64,000 nucleotides of DNA from Salinicoccus luteus DSM 17002 (lineage in GTDB: Bacteria > Bacillota > Bacilli > Staphylococcales > Salinicoccaceae). Where the stretch lies: positions 248,001 to 312,000 of the forward strand of contig NZ_JONV01000007.1 of the NCBI RefSeq assembly GCF_000712035.1. Direction: 5' to 3'. Positions within the stretch are counted from its first letter, which is position 1, and each line of letters opens with the position of its first letter. The notes under the pieces are model-generated. The model had not been told where the DNA came from and searched no databases. It saw only the letters and a program-made list of their open reading frames with translations. Shown one piece after another: positions 53,526 through 62,529 of this stretch. The position numbers were made by a program, and so were the translations under genes.

Positions 53526-54393
53526 TGGCCTTCCTCCTTGTATTTGTTTTTACAAATTCGACAAACTCTGCAATAATTTTATTTTCCAGTAATGACTCTG
53601 TGTAATACATCCATGTACTTGCAACCAGCGGTGTCTGATCATCGAGCATAAGCCGTTCTTTATAGAGGGGGTCTTCATCCGCCACAATGGATTCTGGAAG
53701 TATTCCATAGCCGAATCCATTCATAACCATTTCCTTGCACCCCTCAACGTTGTCCACTTGCATGCCTACGTTAGGAGGCACTTCAAAGTGTGCAGCCCAC
53801 CAGTTTTCAATCATTGCTTTTGTAGTACTGCCAGTCTGGTATTCTATTTTGGATAGGTTAGGCAAGTCCTGCTTGGATACCGGTTCCTTGTAGACCAGAC
53901 ATACAGGATCTTCACCCAATTTATCTTTGCGACCATTCCATTCATACTCAGCTCTTATAAAACCCAGATGGATATTCTGTGTATTTATCAACTCATATAT
54001 TTCTTTGCCGTACCCACTGTGAATATTGTATTCAACCAATGGATAATGCTCCCGGAAAGCACTCAGTATTTGTGGCAACTGATATTTTGCAATGTGATTG
54101 CTCACCCCGATGTTGAGCTTACCGACTGTCTGACAGCTCATGCTTCTGACATCTCTTTTGACCTGGTCCATTTCATTCGATATTTCCTGGGCTTTTATGG
54201 CCAAATATTCTCCTTCAGGTGTAAATTCGATACCTTTGCTTTTTCGAGTGTAGATCGTAATGTTGAATTTTTCTTCAATCTTTTTCAATTTTTTTGAAAT
54301 GGTCGGTTGTGAGATATACAATGTTTCAGCGGTTCTGGTGACATTTTTACTACTATAAAGTTCACTTACAATCAACCAATCTATATCATCCAT
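53515..54393 (-). CDS. LysR-family regulator 2
   Basis: A 292-residue LysR-type regulator. N-terminal winged helix (NVTRTAETLYISQPTISKKL, residues 17-36) and a LysR substrate domain (GKLNIGVSNHIAKYQLPQIL near residue 91). It sits inside the operon between aconitase and the RraA gene rather than divergent from it, and overlaps the RraA start by 11 nt. It is similar in layout to the LysR at 57202 (both near 292 residues with shared blocks such as RADYTW/RAEYEW), suggesting paralogues that act on the same locus. Confidence 0.9.
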   Translation of the reverse strand: MDDIDWLIVSELYSSKNVTRTAETLYISQPTISKKLKKIEEKFNITIYTRKSKGIEFTPEGEYLAIKAQEISNEMDQVKRDVRSMSCQTVGKLNIGVSNHIAKYQLPQILSAFREHYPLVEYNIHSGYGKEIYELINTQNIHLGFIRAEYEWNGRKDKLGEDPVCLVYKEPVSKQDLPNLSKIEYQTGSTTKAMIENWWAAHFEVPPNVGMQVDNVEGCKEMVMNGFGYGILPESIVADEDPLYKERLMLDDQTPLVASTWMYYTESLLENKIIAEFVEFVKTNTRRKANDG

Positions 54394-54415
54394 TCAATAT
54401 CACTTCCATCGCCAT

Positions 54416-57097
54416 CTATTCGGACATCATTGTATTGGCTATATACGGCAATATCCCTCCATGCTTGTAGTAAGTCACCTCAGCGTGATTATCGAGCCGG
54501 ACTTTAGCTTTAAAAGATTTCACCATATCTCCACGTTTCATTTTCACAGTAATCATTTTGCCTGGATGAAGCGCTTCCAATTCGTTCTCGAAATAAAAAC
54601 TTTCATCCCCTTTTATATTTAAAGTCTCCTGATTTTCACCACCCTGGAACTGGAGTGGAAGCACTCCCATGCATATAAGGTTGCTTCTATGAATCCTCTC
54701 AAAACTTTCAGCAATGACTGTCTTCACTCCAAGCAGCATGGTGCCTTTGGCAGCCCAATCCCTGGAACTTCCTGTTCCATACTCTTTGCCAGCAATGATT
54801 GTCAAAGGCGTGTCATCCTGCGCGTACTTTGTTGCCGCTTCAAAAATCTCCATGGTTTCACCTGTAGGCAAATACTTTGTGAAGCCGCCTTCTCTGTCTG
54901 GAACAAGTCTGTTGCGGACACGTACATTGGCAAATGCAGCACGCTCCATGACTAGGTAATTTCCTCGTCTTGATGGATAGGAATTGAATTCTCTTGGGCC
55001 GACCCCTTTTTCAATCAAGTACCTGCCAGCTGAACCATCCACTTTTATCCGACCGGAAGGGGAGATATGGTCAGTGGTTACAGAATCTCCTAACATCAGT
55101 AATATTTTAGACCCTTCCAATGACTCGGCTTTCAGACCTTCATCCAGGAACGGCGGTTTCTGTATATAAGTGGATTCTGGGTCCCATGAATAGGTATTGC
55201 TGTCCACTGGAGTCAAGTTGTTCCACCGTTCATTTCGTGTCATTATATCACCGTAACTCTTTAAGAACATTTCAGGATCAATGGCACTTTTCTTTATTTC
55301 CTCCACTTCCTTGGAGGTCGCCCAAAGATCTTTTAAATAAATTTTTTTCCCATCCGGTTCCACACCAATCGGTTCACTTTCAAAATCAATATCGATTCTT
55401 CCTGCAAGTGCATAAGCGACAACCAAAGGAGGAGAAGCCAGATAGTTTGCCTTTATTTTAGGATGTACCCGGCCTTCAAAATTACGATTACCCGACAGTA
55501 TGGAGGACACCACTAGATCTTCTTCATCCACTATCAGATCTGGTTCAGGCAGGAGATCTCCGGAGTTACCTATGCATGTCGCGCAACCATACCCGGCAAT
55601 ATCGAACCCCAAAGCGTTCATTGCTTCCTGCAACCTCGATTTCTTCATATACTCAGTAACGACCTTTGACCCTGGTGTAAATGAGGTTTTGATGTAGGAA
55701 GGAACCTGCAACCCTTTTTCGAATGCTTTCTTTGCCAGAATACCAGCACTTATGAGTACATCCGGATTCGATGTATTTGTGCAGCTCGTAATGGAGGCGA
55801 GTACTATGCTGCCGGTCTCCAGGTATTCCTTCTCAGATGAAGGGATGGCCACTTTCCTATCCAATTGTGATTGATCGAGACCATATCCGCCTTCTTTAAC
55901 CGAAGTTTTCAGCAAATGGTTAAAATCCTCTTTCACTTCTTTGATATCGACTTTATCCTGTGGTCTTTTTGGTCCTGATATGGATGAAGTTATATCATTC
56001 AGGTCCAACTCTACCACTTCGGAATATTTGGGGACTTCTGCCCCAGCTTGTCTGAAAAGACCTTGTTCACAATAGTAATCTTTTATAAACTCAATAATCC
56101 TTTTGTCTTTGCCGATGGTTTCAAGATACTCCAAAGTTTCCTCATCGACTGGGAAATAAGACATTGTCGCACCGTATTCAGGTGCCATATTCGATATTGT
56201 AGAGCGGTCGAAAACAGTAAGGGAGTCGACTCCCTCCCCAAAAAACTCGACGATCTTTCCAACCACATCATGCTTCCTTAAAAGATGGGTAACAGTAAGG
56301 GCCAGGTCTGTTGCGGTGGAACCTTCCGGTAAGCTTCCGGCCAATTTGACCCCAACCACTTTAGGGTCTCCCAGATATAAAGATTCACCAAGCATTGCCG
56401 CCTCTGCCTCTATCCCCCCAACTCCATATCCGACAATGCCGAGCCCGTTGATCATTGTCGTATGGGAATCGGCACCTACCAAGGAATCCGGATATACGAT
56501 TGACTTATCCTCTTCTTTTTGAATTCTCACTACTTCTGATATGTACTCCAAGTTGATCTGATGCATGATGCCCGAAGAAGGGGGAAACACTCTGAAGTTA
56601 TCAAAGTTATTCTGAGCCCATTTTAAGAACTGAAAGCGTTCCTTGTTCCTCTCAAACTCTCTCGTTTCGTTCATTTCAATAGCCAGCTGATTAGCTGAAG
56701 CATCAACAATCAATGAATGGTCGATAACCAGATCGATGGGAATGACTGGATTGATCTTATCTGTATCCGTCCCATGGTCTTTTGCATAATCTCTTAAAAG
56801 GGCCATATCGACAAGCGCAGGTACGCCTGTTGTATCATGAAATAATATGCGGTGGGGCTTGAATGCTATCTCTTCGATCTTTTCCTCTCCAGTTCCCCAA
56901 CCCGCCAAAAGCTCAATATGCTTTTTTGTTATTTTATGATCATCGAAGTTCCGAATGCTCGACTCCAATATCACTCTCAAAGAATAGGGAAGGTATTTCA
57001 TATTACCGCCATGGCCTTGTATCAATTCATTCAAGGAATAATAATAATAATCCTCTTCCTTGAATGAAAATGATTTCAAATAAGTTTTTTTATCCAT
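54416..57097 (-). CDS. acnA: Aconitate hydratase (AcnA/IRP-type), divergent
   Basis: An 893-residue monomeric aconitase of the AcnA type. The 4Fe-4S cysteines are visible in ASITSCTNTSNPDVLISAG and GYGCATCIGNSGDL. It also has GVDSLTVFDRSTISNMAPEY and the swivel-domain AGKEYGTGSSRDWAAKG. The usual SYGSRRGNHEVM block reads SYPSRRGNYLVM, a departure from housekeeping AcnA. It interconverts citrate and isocitrate through cis-aconitate. GGGAG precedes the ATG. Being the first structural gene of the tricarboxylate transport operon with its own LysR regulators, it is probably a substrate-dedicated enzyme. A 12-of-14 cre-like match lies at 57135-57148. Confidence 0.88.
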   Translation of the reverse strand: MDKKTYLKSFSFKEEDYYYYSLNELIQGHGGNMKYLPYSLRVILESSIRNFDDHKITKKHIELLAGWGTGEEKIEEIAFKPHRILFHDTTGVPALVDMALLRDYAKDHGTDTDKINPVIPIDLVIDHSLIVDASANQLAIEMNETREFERNKERFQFLKWAQNNFDNFRVFPPSSGIMHQINLEYISEVVRIQKEEDKSIVYPDSLVGADSHTTMINGLGIVGYGVGGIEAEAAMLGESLYLGDPKVVGVKLAGSLPEGSTATDLALTVTHLLRKHDVVGKIVEFFGEGVDSLTVFDRSTISNMAPEYGATMSYFPVDEETLEYLETIGKDKRIIEFIKDYYCEQGLFRQAGAEVPKYSEVVELDLNDITSSISGPKRPQDKVDIKEVKEDFNHLLKTSVKEGGYGLDQSQLDRKVAIPSSEKEYLETGSIVLASITSCTNTSNPDVLISAGILAKKAFEKGLQVPSYIKTSFTPGSKVVTEYMKKSRLQEAMNALGFDIAGYGCATCIGNSGDLLPEPDLIVDEEDLVVSSILSGNRNFEGRVHPKIKANYLASPPLVVAYALAGRIDIDFESEPIGVEPDGKKIYLKDLWATSKEVEEIKKSAIDPEMFLKSYGDIMTRNERWNNLTPVDSNTYSWDPESTYIQKPPFLDEGLKAESLEGSKILLMLGDSVTTDHISPSGRIKVDGSAGRYLIEKGVGPREFNSYPSRRGNYLVMERAAFANVRVRNRLVPDREGGFTKYLPTGETMEIFEAATKYAQDDTPLTIIAGKEYGTGSSRDWAAKGTMLLGVKTVIAESFERIHRSNLICMGVLPLQFQGGENQETLNIKGDESFYFENELEALHPGKMITVKMKRGDMVKSFKAKVRLDNHAEVTYYKHGGILPYIANTMMSE

Positions 57098-57201
57098 AGT
57101 TACACTCCCTGACTTTGCTTACTTTTCAGTATATTGGAAGCGCAATCATAAAGGAAATAGACATTATTTATCAAAGTGTATAACTTATTGGAATATCATT
57201 A

Positions 57202-58077
57202 TCAATCCTCTTTTTTACTGAAGTCAATTGCACTCAGATACTCGATGAATGTTTTCACAATTTTGATGTTTTCCGTTTTTTTGGAATAGAACATCCATGA
57301 GTGTCTAACTATCAACTGATTGTCTTCATCAAAGATATCATTGATGTGCATACCGGGAACATCTTCCACCACGAACTTTGGTAGTATGGCATACCCTAAA
57401 CCAGAAGCCACCATCTCTCTGCATATGTCCGTTCTTGACACAACAATTGATATGTTGGGAGTCTGGCTGTAATTCTGCATCCACCACCTGTCTATCAGTT
57501 CGTGCAGTTTATAATCAGTACGATAGTCGACCCGTTCAGCTTCAGGAAGCTTTCCCAAATCCAAAGGTTTCATCGAAGCAATACACATCGGTTCCTCAAA
57601 GAGCAGATGTTTTCCTTCCCGCCATGTATAGTCCCCACGGACGAATGCTATATCCACTTCATCGTTCTGCAGTTTCTTTAGCATATCCTGGCTCCATCCC
57701 GTTTCGACTTTGAATTCAACTTTGGGATACTTCTCCTTAAAACCCGATAGAACTGCAGGCAATCTGTATCTCATCATAAAATTGGAAGCACTGATTTTTA
57801 TTGTTCCTGATAACGATTCATTCATCCTTTGAATCCCATTTTCAATACTTTCTACTTTCTTGATTATCCTTGAAGCTTTATTCGCCAGAAATTCCCCTTG
57901 TGGCGTCAACTGGGAACCTCTATTTGTCCTATAGAGTATATTGACATCGAGCTCTTTTTCCAATTGCTGTATCCTTTTGGTCACAGCCGGCTGGGTCAGA
58001 TATATCTTCTTGGAAGCACGTGATATATTACCTTCTTTACTGATTGTTTCTAGAATTATCCAATCTTTAAAATTCAT
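57202..58077 (-). CDS. LysR-family regulator 1
   Basis: A 291-residue LysR-type regulator: winged helix NISRASKKIYLTQPAVTKRI (residues 17-36) and effector domain (GTIKISASNFMMRYRLPAVL near residue 91). It is upstream of and co-oriented with acnA, separated by about 104 nt that presumably hold the acnA promoter. AGAGGAG precedes the ATG. It probably activates the tricarboxylate operon in response to the imported acid. Confidence 0.9.
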   Translation of the reverse strand: MNFKDWIILETISKEGNISRASKKIYLTQPAVTKRIQQLEKELDVNILYRTNRGSQLTPQGEFLANKASRIIKKVESIENGIQRMNESLSGTIKISASNFMMRYRLPAVLSGFKEKYPKVEFKVETGWSQDMLKKLQNDEVDIAFVRGDYTWREGKHLLFEEPMCIASMKPLDLGKLPEAERVDYRTDYKLHELIDRWWMQNYSQTPNISIVVSRTDICREMVASGLGYAILPKFVVEDVPGMHINDIFDEDNQLIVRHSWMFYSKKTENIKIVKTFIEYLSAIDFSKKED

Positions 58078-58089
58078 GTACGCACTCCT

Positions 58090-59523
58090 CTATAATTCCA
58101 TTCCGTCCATATTGAACTCCGTCAGCGGATGGGATTTTGCGAACAGCTTCTCGATCTGATGGTTGATGGCGGTAATGGGGTAGCGTTCCCGGTAGTTCGT
58201 CGCCCGAACCTTCTCATATGTCGGTACGTAGTCGGGATGCTTCGGATCCCTGAGGATCTCGAGCACATCCGGCAGGAGCCGAGCACCCCCTATATTTTCG
58301 ATCGGCGCCGGTCCTTCGTAGTGCCGGATGACGGGAATCGCCCGATGGATGTTCGCCGTCTCCCGGAGCACAGCCTCGACCCGGTAGGCATCGCCATATA
58401 CATATTCAAGCGGATTGAACTGGTCGAATACGGCGTCGACCTGGGTGAAGCTTGCGGTCATATGCATGCCGACCGGCTCCGCTTCATTCATCTGATTCAA
58501 CGTTTCGAATATCCTGATGTCCCCTGTCCTGAACTCTATGTCATGCTTGCGCTGCCAACCCATCGCCTTCTGGATGACGAGGTGCAGTTCGAAGAAGTTG
58601 ATGCCGGCCGGGATGATGATCTCCCGTCTGATCGGAAAATCGATGTCCTTGACGGTGAGGTCCATGACATAGGCATTGTAGTCCCCACCCCGCTTCTTTC
58701 GTCCGGCAGGCTGCGGGCTGCGCCTGTGCTTTTCTTCAACCGTCCTGAAATTGACCTCTGCAAGCGCCTGGCGCACCGCCTCATGCATGACATAGTAGTC
58801 GGCATGGACTTTGACGAGCAGTCCGACCTCCTTTGCCGCCTCCCACCTCGAGTTTGCTTCATAGACATTGAAGCCCTTCTCCACATTCTCCCTGATGAGC
58901 GTGTATTCTTCAAAACCGAGATGAAGCAGGATGCCTTCGAGATATTTCGGGTGGGTGACGACTGAAGTGATGTGCCTCAGATAGTCCTCCTTCTGATGGC
59001 CATCCGGCTCGACATTGAGCCGTTTCAGGGTCGCACGCAGCGTCCGCCATGTCAGATTGTCGTACAGCCAGTAGATCGGACCCTTATAGATGCGGTCGAG
59101 CTGGCGCACCTCCTCCGGATCCAACGGTTCGTCCTTGTGGATGTACATCGGATGGGCCGGAAGCATCCCGCTCTCCTTCAATATCTTATGGAGGCCCTGG
59201 ATGATGTCATGATGGATGACGCCCGCCCCGTCCCCAGCCTCAAGTATGTACTGGTAGTCGATCAGGACGGGATAGCTGCCGACGTCATATGCCACATAGT
59301 GCAGATGATCACTGCTCTCGATGTCCACCAGATGTCTGATGAGCTCGACTTCCGTCATCGTCAGCATGCCGGCCACGGGCGACTCTGCACCGAGTCCGCC
59401 GACTTCCGCCTCCTTGTACGCCACAAGTGCTTCAATCGACTCGAAGGACCGGTCATTGATCAGGTTGGCGCGTACGAGTTCATTCTCCTGCAGAAAATGA
59501 ATGAAAAACTGATGCAGATCCAT
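58090..59523 (-). CDS. pRiA4b ORF-3-like domain protein
   Basis: A 477-residue paralogue of the protein at 44644. N-terminal helical domain (with HPKYLEGILLHLGFEEYTLI near residue 200) and C-terminal pRiA4b ORF-3-like domain (RREIIIPAGINFFELHLVI near residue 305, then KAMGWQRKHDIEF). It ends KSHPLTEFNMDGMEL, of which a third degraded copy lies at 48268. Role unknown. It starts 12 nt after the gluconokinase stop and has GGAGG before the ATG, so it is co-transcribed with the gluconate genes, perhaps by read-through only. Confidence 0.8.
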   Translation of the reverse strand: MDLHQFFIHFLQENELVRANLINDRSFESIEALVAYKEAEVGGLGAESPVAGMLTMTEVELIRHLVDIESSDHLHYVAYDVGSYPVLIDYQYILEAGDGAGVIHHDIIQGLHKILKESGMLPAHPMYIHKDEPLDPEEVRQLDRIYKGPIYWLYDNLTWRTLRATLKRLNVEPDGHQKEDYLRHITSVVTHPKYLEGILLHLGFEEYTLIRENVEKGFNVYEANSRWEAAKEVGLLVKVHADYYVMHEAVRQALAEVNFRTVEEKHRRSPQPAGRKKRGGDYNAYVMDLTVKDIDFPIRREIIIPAGINFFELHLVIQKAMGWQRKHDIEFRTGDIRIFETLNQMNEAEPVGMHMTASFTQVDAVFDQFNPLEYVYGDAYRVEAVLRETANIHRAIPVIRHYEGPAPIENIGGARLLPDVLEILRDPKHPDYVPTYEKVRATNYRERYPITAINHQIEKLFAKSHPLTEFNMDGMEL

Positions 59524-59535
59524 TGTGCCGCCTCC

Positions 59536-61050
59536 TCATCTGATTTCGTCCATCCGGTTGTAGAATGGCTCCAGTGCCCGACCAAGCTCGATATAGACAC
59601 TCATGATCTCCTGGTACTTCATATATACCGCCTCATCCGGAACATATGCATCACTTTCCCCGACAAACTGTGAAGCTTCATCCAAATCCTTCATTTCGCC
59701 GATGGCGTAGAGGCCGAGCAGGCAGGCACCGAAGGCACTGGATTCATACGACTTCGGCACGGTCAGCTGTTCGCCGAACACGTCGGCCATGAGCTGCTTC
59801 CACATCTCGCTTCTGGCGAAACCGCCGCTCGCCTTGATGCTGCCCACGGTATCCATCTGCTCCCGGAGCGCCAGATACACACTGTACAGGTTGTAGATGA
59901 CGCCCTCCATCGCGGCACGGATCATGTGCTTCCGCTCATGCGACAGTGTCAGTCCGTAGAAGGAGCCGACCGCCTTCGCATTCCAGAGCGGCGCCCGCTC
60001 CCCTGCGAGATACGGGTGGAAGATGAGGCCGTTGCTTCCCGGCCCGACATCCTTTGCCGCCTGTGTCATCACTTCATACGGGTCCTTGCCGGAGGACTCG
60101 GCTTCGCCGACCTCCTCCGTACACAGTTCATCCCGGATCCACCTCAGGATGACGCCCCCGTTGTTCACCGGCCCGCCGATGACGTAGTGGTCATCCGTCA
60201 GATGGTAACAGAATGTCCGCATCTTCACATCCGTCTTCGGGGCATCGATGACCGTACGGATGGCACCGCTTGTGCCGATCGTGATCGCAATGTCCCCTTT
60301 TTGGATGGCATTGACGCCGAGATTCGCAAGCACACCGTCACTTGCGCCGGTGATGACCTTCGTCTTCTCGGCGATGCCGAGGTTCTGGTGCATTCTGTTC
60401 AGCGATGGGTACACTTTCGTCGTCTCGACGATGTCCGGCAGCTGGGCCTGATCCAGTCCAAGGATTTCAAGCACTTCCGTGTCCCACTGTGACGTTTCCA
60501 GGTTCATCATGCCCATACTGCTGGCCACCGACTTGTCCACTTCATAGACGCCGGTCAAGTGGTGCAGCACATATTCCTTGATGCCGACGACCTTGCCGAT
60601 CCGGCTGTACATTTCGGGATGCGCCGCCTTGAAATAAAGCAGCTTGATGAATGGGCTCATCGGGTGGATCGGCGTACCGGTCCGCCTGTATATCCCGACG
60701 CCGCGCTCAGTATTCCATGCCTCCGCAACATCTTCACTGCGCCGGTCGGCCCAGGTGATGCATTCGGTCAGGCGGCTGCCCGACTTGTCGAGCAGGATCA
60801 TGCTGTGCATGGCGGACGAGCAGGATATGAACTCGATGCTGTTGCCGCAGCCGTTGCGCGCGACAAGCGTCCTGATCGCCTCCATCGATTTCTCCAGGAT
60901 CTCATCCGGGTCCTGCTCTGCAATATGTACATTCGGTGTATGGAGTGGATAGTGCTGCGTCTCCTTGTCTATGTATTCACCCGTCGTATTGAACAGCACC
61001 GCTTTTACTGCGGTCGTTCCCAGGTCCAGACCCATCATATATTTCTTCAT
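59536..61050 (-). CDS. gntK: Gluconokinase (FGGY family)
   Basis: A 504-residue sugar kinase of the FGGY family: GLDLGTTAVKAVLFN at the N-terminus (phosphate-1 loop), EQDPDEILE, TIGTSGAIRTV near residue 260 and the ATP-site SIKASGGFARSEMWKQLMAD near residue 425. Size and motifs match Bacillales GntK, which makes 6-phosphogluconate from gluconate. Its placement next to GntP supports gluconate. ATG 61050 follows GGGGGAG; in-frame upstream codons up to 61179 run into the terminator of gntP and are excluded. Confidence 0.9.
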   Translation of the reverse strand: MKKYMMGLDLGTTAVKAVLFNTTGEYIDKETQHYPLHTPNVHIAEQDPDEILEKSMEAIRTLVARNGCGNSIEFISCSSAMHSMILLDKSGSRLTECITWADRRSEDVAEAWNTERGVGIYRRTGTPIHPMSPFIKLLYFKAAHPEMYSRIGKVVGIKEYVLHHLTGVYEVDKSVASSMGMMNLETSQWDTEVLEILGLDQAQLPDIVETTKVYPSLNRMHQNLGIAEKTKVITGASDGVLANLGVNAIQKGDIAITIGTSGAIRTVIDAPKTDVKMRTFCYHLTDDHYVIGGPVNNGGVILRWIRDELCTEEVGEAESSGKDPYEVMTQAAKDVGPGSNGLIFHPYLAGERAPLWNAKAVGSFYGLTLSHERKHMIRAAMEGVIYNLYSVYLALREQMDTVGSIKASGGFARSEMWKQLMADVFGEQLTVPKSYESSAFGACLLGLYAIGEMKDLDEASQFVGESDAYVPDEAVYMKYQEIMSVYIELGRALEPFYNRMDEIR

Positions 61051-61110
61051 GTCGACTCCCCCTTCTATTTTCCTGTTGCTTCTATTATATGGCTTTTTGG
61101 CCGCGTATAC

Positions 61111-61135
61111 AAAAACCCCATGCTCGGCATGGGGT
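61111..61135 (-). terminator. Terminator between gntP and gluconokinase genes
   Basis: On the minus strand ACCCCAT-GCCGAGC-ATGGGGT followed by TTTTT. It is intercistronic, so it may attenuate gntK expression. Confidence 0.8.
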
Positions 61136-61147
61136 GGAACCTTCATT

Positions 61148-62509
61148 CTATATGAAAATGCTGATGATGAATACCACAATGAAACCAGTCAGACCGATGA
61201 TGGTCTCCATGACCGTCCACGATTTCAGCGTCTCCCCGGTGGTCATGCCGAAGAAGCGGTTGACCAGCCAGAAGCCGGAGTCGTTGACGTGGGAGAGTAC
61301 AGTCGCACCACTTGCAATGGAAATCGCGATCAGGCCGAGTTCCGGCTGGCTGACCGGGCTGATGGAGATGATCGGTGCCATGAGACCCGCACCTGTGACC
61401 ATCGCCACCGTTGCAGACCCCTGGGCGACACGGACGAATGTCGTGATGACGAATGCTGCAACGACAAGCGGCAGTCCGGCACCGACGACGAGGTTGCCCA
61501 TGACGTCACCGACGCCACTCTGGATGAGGACTTCCTTGAAGACCCCACCGGCACCTGTGATCAGGATGATGATACCTGCAGGTTCCAGCGCTTTCGTCGC
61601 AATATCCTGCACTTCGTCCCGGCTATAGCCGCGGCGTGTACCGAGCAGCATGAATGTCAGAACGACCGTGATGATCAGTGCAACGAACGGGTGACCGACG
61701 AACTGGATGCTTTCAGCAAACTGGTTCGTGGAATCTTCACCGACGATCGCACCTGTCACCGTGTTGGCCAGGATGAGTACAAGCGGAATCAGGATGAGTG
61801 AGAATACGAGCTTGAAGCTCGGCATGTCGCGCTCTTTACGCATTGCACTGACTTCGTCATCCAGCTTCTGATAATCCGGAATATCCAGGTGGATCTTGCT
61901 TCCGATGAACTTACCGAAGACGGGACCTGCAAGGATCATGGCCGGGATACCGGCTGCGATACCGAAGAGGATGACCCAGCCGAGGTCCACGCCGAGCATG
62001 GCTGCCACTGTCATAGGTCCCGGTGTCGGCGGCACGAAACTATGCGCCACCGCAAGACCTGCGAGCAGTGGAATACCATAGTACAGCAATGATTTCTTCG
62101 TCTTCATCGCAAGCGAGTAGACGATTGGGATCAGGATGACCAGCGCCACATCCAGGAAGACCGGGATGGAGACGAGGAATCCTGTAAAGCCAAGCGCCCA
62201 CTGCGAGCGGCTCTCCCCGAATTTGTTGATCAGTGTGAGGGCCAGACGTTCGGCACCTCCGGATACTTTCAGCACTTCACCAAACATGGCACCGAGGCCG
62301 ACGACGACCGCGATGAAGCCGAGTGTACCACCCATGCCGGTTTCGATGACATCGATGATGTCCATCGGACTCATGCCTGTGGCCAGACCGATGAAGAGTG
62401 ATGCGATAAGCAGGGAAACGAATGCATGAAGCTTCACCTTCATGATCAGAAACAGCAGTAGTGCGATTCCAAGGACGGTCGCAATGACCAGCCACATTTC
62501 ATTAGACAT
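61148..62509 (-). CDS. gntP: Gluconate permease (GntP family)
   Basis: A 453-residue permease with about 12-14 helices. GMSPMDIIDVIETGMGGTLG (about residues 45-64), HSFVPPTPGPMTVAAMLGVD (about residue 155) and the C-terminal SHVNDSGFWLVNRFFG (about residue 395) are strong GntP-family signatures. It imports gluconate or a related sugar acid with protons. AAAGGGG precedes the ATG. It lies 20 nt after the galactonate dehydratase gene. Confidence 0.94.
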   Translation of the reverse strand: MSNEMWLVIATVLGIALLLFLIMKVKLHAFVSLLIASLFIGLATGMSPMDIIDVIETGMGGTLGFIAVVVGLGAMFGEVLKVSGGAERLALTLINKFGESRSQWALGFTGFLVSIPVFLDVALVILIPIVYSLAMKTKKSLLYYGIPLLAGLAVAHSFVPPTPGPMTVAAMLGVDLGWVILFGIAAGIPAMILAGPVFGKFIGSKIHLDIPDYQKLDDEVSAMRKERDMPSFKLVFSLILIPLVLILANTVTGAIVGEDSTNQFAESIQFVGHPFVALIITVVLTFMLLGTRRGYSRDEVQDIATKALEPAGIIILITGAGGVFKEVLIQSGVGDVMGNLVVGAGLPLVVAAFVITTFVRVAQGSATVAMVTGAGLMAPIISISPVSQPELGLIAISIASGATVLSHVNDSGFWLVNRFFGMTTGETLKSWTVMETIIGLTGFIVVFIISIFI

Positions 62510-62529
62510 ATATTATACCCCTTTCAGTT

